A stretch of DNA of 64,000 nucleotides, taken from positions 868,001 through 932,000 of the forward strand of contig CAWEIK010000003.1 of assembly GCA_963809175.1 (NCBI GenBank), read 5' to 3'. Made by a program: the position numbers and the translations under genes. Below the pieces are notes generated by a model that was not told the DNA's origin, did no database searches, and worked only from the letters and a program-made list of their open reading frames with translations. This document shows positions 62,002 through 64,000 of this stretch, one piece after another. How positions within the stretch are numbered: the first letter of the stretch is position 1; every line of letters starts with the position of its first letter. Origin of the DNA: JACCTU01 sp963809175. GTDB taxonomy: Bacteria > Actinomycetota > Thermoleophilia > Gaiellales > Gaiellaceae.

Positions 62002-62782
62002 CGGGCTCGTACTCGACCGCCTCCTCCGCCGTCGCGGCGAGCTGGAAGCCGAGCGGCCGCTCCTGCTCCTCGGCAAGGTGCGCGAGCAAGCCGGCGGTGC
62101 GCGCGAGAATCGGAACGGCCTTCACGACGTCGGCCGAGAAGCCCAGGTCGAGCATCACCGCGGCGATCGGCATCGCGACGTTCATCGTGAGCGGCTGGCC
62201 CCAGACCTCGGCGACCGCCTCGCGGAGCGAACGTGCCAGCGCAACGTGCTCTCCGCTCACGCCACGCGCGTCCGCGAGCACGAGGATCCGTTCGGCGCGG
62301 GGGTCGAGCGGCCGGTGGACCGGATGACCGAACCCGGGCACCTTCCCGCCCACTGCGTGAATCGCGCGCGCGATGTCGACCGCAACCGCTGCCGGCCCAC
62401 CGCCTGACGCGACCTCCTTCTGTGCCCCCTCGAGCAGCCGCGCGCACGACTCGGAGGTGCCGAGCACGACCGGCCCGGCGCCGAGGATCCCGGCCGCGAC
62501 CGCACCCTGCAGCGACGCCGGGTCCGCGGCGAGCGTCATGCGGGCAGCGATGTTGGTGGGCATCAGCCCGTGCTCGGCGATCGCGACGAGCAGCAGGTCG
62601 AGGAAGAAGCGCTGGTCCTCGGTCGGCTCGCGCCCGGTGAGCAGCAGGTGGAAGTACTCGGTGAAGCTCAGCCGACCCATCAGGTCGCCGCAGAGGTCGC
62701 GCCCTCGCACCTCGACCCTGTCGGGATAGGCCTGGCTGATGCGGGTGACGGCCTTGTCCGGGTGACCGTCTTCAGCCGGCAT
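61988..62782 (-). CDS. Citryl-CoA lyase / citrate synthase-like protein
   Basis: 264 residues, shorter than citrate synthase (about 370-430). SFTEYFHLLLTGREPTEDQRFFLDLLLVAIAEHGLMPTNIAARMT has the first catalytic His; VPGFGHPVHRPLDPRAERIL the second His and Arg; C-terminal ARTAGLLAHLAEEQERP. It matches the short citrate-synthase-like family that includes citryl-CoA lyase, which splits (3S)-citryl-CoA to oxaloacetate and acetyl-CoA or acts on related acyl-CoAs. First gene of a three-gene operon. Confidence 0.85.
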   Translation of the reverse strand: MPAEDGHPDKAVTRISQAYPDRVEVRGRDLCGDLMGRLSFTEYFHLLLTGREPTEDQRFFLDLLLVAIAEHGLMPTNIAARMTLAADPASLQGAVAAGILGAGPVVLGTSESCARLLEGAQKEVASGGGPAAVAVDIARAIHAVGGKVPGFGHPVHRPLDPRAERILVLADARGVSGEHVALARSLREAVAEVWGQPLTMNVAMPIAAVMLDLGFSADVVKAVPILARTAGLLAHLAEEQERPLGFQLAATAEEAVEYEPDARS

Positions 62783-62876
62783 CGGAACAGAATACGTTTG
62801 CGTGGCCTTGGGCGTCTCGCGCTAGCGACCGCGCACCGCCGCCATGGCTCCACGGTAGAGTCGCCGAGTCCTGCGT

Positions 62877-63764
62877 GTGGGCCGCCCCGGTCTCTCGATC
62901 GTCATTCCCGCCTATCGATCCGAGCAGACGATCGAGGCGAGTCTGCGTTCCTTCATCGCCCAGAGCTACCCCGCCGAGATCGTCGTCGTGGACAGCTCAC
63001 CGGACGAGCGAACCGCCGCCGTCGTCGCGCAGTTCCCGGAGGTACGCCTCATCCGACCGCGCACACGGCTGCTTCCGCATGCGGCCCGCAACGAGGGCGT
63101 TCGCGCGACGTCGGGAGAGCTCTTGCTCTTCACCGACCCGGACATCTATCCGGACGGTCAGGCAGTGGAGGCGCTCGTGGCCGCGTGGGAACAACATGGT
63201 GGCGCAGTCGTCGCAGCGCTGACCAGCCACGGCGACGCGTGGCTCGAGCGCGGTCTGCACCTGACGAAGTTCGACCTCTGGCTGGCGGGGAGCACCGCGC
63301 GGCAGGTCGACGTCGGTCCGTCGAGCGGACTCCTCTGCACGCGCGAGGCGTTCGATCGAGTCGGCGGTTTCCGCGGCGATCTGATGCTCGGCGACACCGT
63401 GTTCTCGTGGGCGCTCGGAGACGCCGGCGTGCCGATCCGGCTCGAGCCGACTGCCGTCTTCCGGCACGACCACGTGCAGGGGTGGCGTGACTTCCTGCGC
63501 GAGCGATTTGCGCGCGGACGCGAGTTCGCCGGGCTCCGACGTGCGCCCGACGAGCCCGTGCGGAAGCAGGTCGCCGACGTCGCTCTGACGGTCGTCCTGA
63601 TCCGCCCCGCACGGGTGACGTTGCGAGCCCTGGCGAACGCGCGTCGAGCCGGCCGGTTTCGCGACGCCCTCGTGACACTGCCGATCGTCGCCGGCGGGAC
63701 GCTCGCGTGGTTCGCCGGCGAAGTCGTCGGAGTTCTCAGGACGCCCGAGGGCACCAAGCGCTGA
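62877..63764 (+). CDS. Family 2 glycosyltransferase
   Basis: 295 residues from GTG 62877. LSIVIPAYRSEQTIEASLRSF, IVVVDSSPDERTAAVVAQFPEV, HAARNEGVRATSGELLLFTDPDIYPD (DPD metal site), GPSSGLLCTREAFDRVGGFRGDLMLGDTVFSWAL, RHDHVQGWRDFLRERFARGREFAGLR. C-terminal hydrophobic segment (TLPIVAGGTLAWFAGEVVGV) suggests membrane association. Coupled by TGATG to the next glycosyltransferase. Confidence 0.9.
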   Translation: MGRPGLSIVIPAYRSEQTIEASLRSFIAQSYPAEIVVVDSSPDERTAAVVAQFPEVRLIRPRTRLLPHAARNEGVRATSGELLLFTDPDIYPDGQAVEALVAAWEQHGGAVVAALTSHGDAWLERGLHLTKFDLWLAGSTARQVDVGPSSGLLCTREAFDRVGGFRGDLMLGDTVFSWALGDAGVPIRLEPTAVFRHDHVQGWRDFLRERFARGREFAGLRRAPDEPVRKQVADVALTVVLIRPARVTLRALANARRAGRFRDALVTLPIVAGGTLAWFAGEVVGVLRTPEGTKR

Positions 63765-64000
63765 TGAGGGTCCTCATGCTCGCGCACAACGTGACCGAGC
63801 GCGGGAGCGCGATCCGCGCGTTCTCGCTCGCGCGCTGGCTGGCCGCCGAAGGCCGCGAGGTGACGGTGCTCAGCGGTCGGCGTCGCGCAGGCTTGGCGAC
63901 GACGCACGCATCGTTGGACGGCGTCAGTCTGATCGAGCCGCCTGACGTCCTTCCCTACCGCTTCCGCAACGGCGGCCTCAGCCCGGTCGACCTCGCAGGG
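63764..64000 (+). CDS. Family 4-type glycosyltransferase, N-terminal part
   Basis: 79 codons up to the window edge, from ATG 63764 that shares a base with the preceding stop (TGATG). MRVLMLAHNVTERGSAIRAF, then SLARWLAAEGREVTVLSGRR is the N-terminal Rossmann lobe of GT-B glycosyltransferases (acceptor site with Gly-Ser loop). The catalytic half is outside the window. Confidence 0.75.
   Translation, partial: MRVLMLAHNVTERGSAIRAFSLARWLAAEGREVTVLSGRRRAGLATTHASLDGVSLIEPPDVLPYRFRNGGLSPVDLAG

Noticed and set aside
1..64000. tRNA, rRNA, CRISPR arrays, riboswitches and integrases
   Set aside because: I looked for cloverleaf ends with CCA-type tails, spaced repeats, conserved rRNA segments and tyrosine or serine recombinase motifs and saw none.

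Overview
The window is very GC-rich, dense in genes, uses many GTG and TTG starts, and joins most neighbouring genes by 4-bp overlaps (GTGA, ATGA or TTGA). Together with an F420-type luciferase-like oxidoreductase, ClpC, a LytR-CpsA-Psr protein, a PhoP-like regulator and the fatty-acid and purine catabolic gene content, this suggests an actinomycetote, most likely of the class Thermoleophilia (Gaiellales or Solirubrobacterales type). That placement is inferred from gene content and composition, not from a marker gene.

Layout. 1-19540: acyl-CoA and lipid catabolism: the end of an amino-acid ABC binding protein, acyl-CoA dehydrogenase plus thiolase, a minus-strand operon (LLM oxidoreductase, APH-like kinase, DUF6285, histidine phosphatase, SnoaL-like), an ACAD11-like dehydrogenase with a quinone reductase, then a long minus-strand operon (zinc alcohol dehydrogenase, thioesterases, a large and a small acyl-CoA dehydrogenase, acyl-CoA ligase, enoyl reductase, SDR) and a plus-strand SDR, ligase and MaoC hydratase set. 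19537-28017: cell envelope and signalling: cupin, LCP protein, SGNH hydrolase, intradiol dioxygenase, a PhoPR-like two-component pair with a PepSY-like secreted protein, and ClpC. 28188-33548: a plus-strand run from an HxlR regulator to a polytopic M23 peptidase, with little-known genes between. 33545-46467: purine catabolism: xanthine dehydrogenase (xdhB-C-A), adenine deaminase, 8-oxoguanine-type deaminase, HIU hydrolase, OHCU decarboxylase, membrane urate oxidase with cytochrome c, DUF3830 and an allantoate amidohydrolase-like enzyme. It is interrupted by a prolyl oligopeptidase segment. 46521-64000: pterin dehydratase, a zinc-finger SDR, a second SGNH hydrolase, glycosyltransferases, a Glf-like flavoprotein, two beta-propeller proteins, phytoene/squalene synthase with a geranylgeranyl-reductase-like flavoprotein, a membrane HD-GYP regulator, an operon of citryl-CoA-lyase-like, PaaK-like and MetE-like proteins, and two more glycosyltransferases.

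Three things stand out. (1) An AT-rich 15-21 bp palindrome, AAGTAACAC-T-GTGTTACTT, occurs three times, twice as a tandem pair upstream of a small HTH-like gene and once inside the DUF6285 reading frame, where it forces rare codons including TTA. (2) The prolyl oligopeptidase gene lies in a 2.4-kb insert flanked by an exact 16-bp direct repeat; removing the insert restores a GTGA overlap between adenine deaminase and the next purine gene. (3) The shared promoter region of the two-component operon carries TCACAGC-N4-TCACAAG, close to the mycobacterial PhoP box.

About thirty single-base frameshifts break otherwise intact, well-conserved genes of every functional class. I read these as sequence errors, so those genes are annotated as single loci, and one apparent fusion (phytoene synthase with reductase) is explained by such an error. 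I see no rRNA, tRNA or CRISPR array, and no stretch over 300 bases without a gene.
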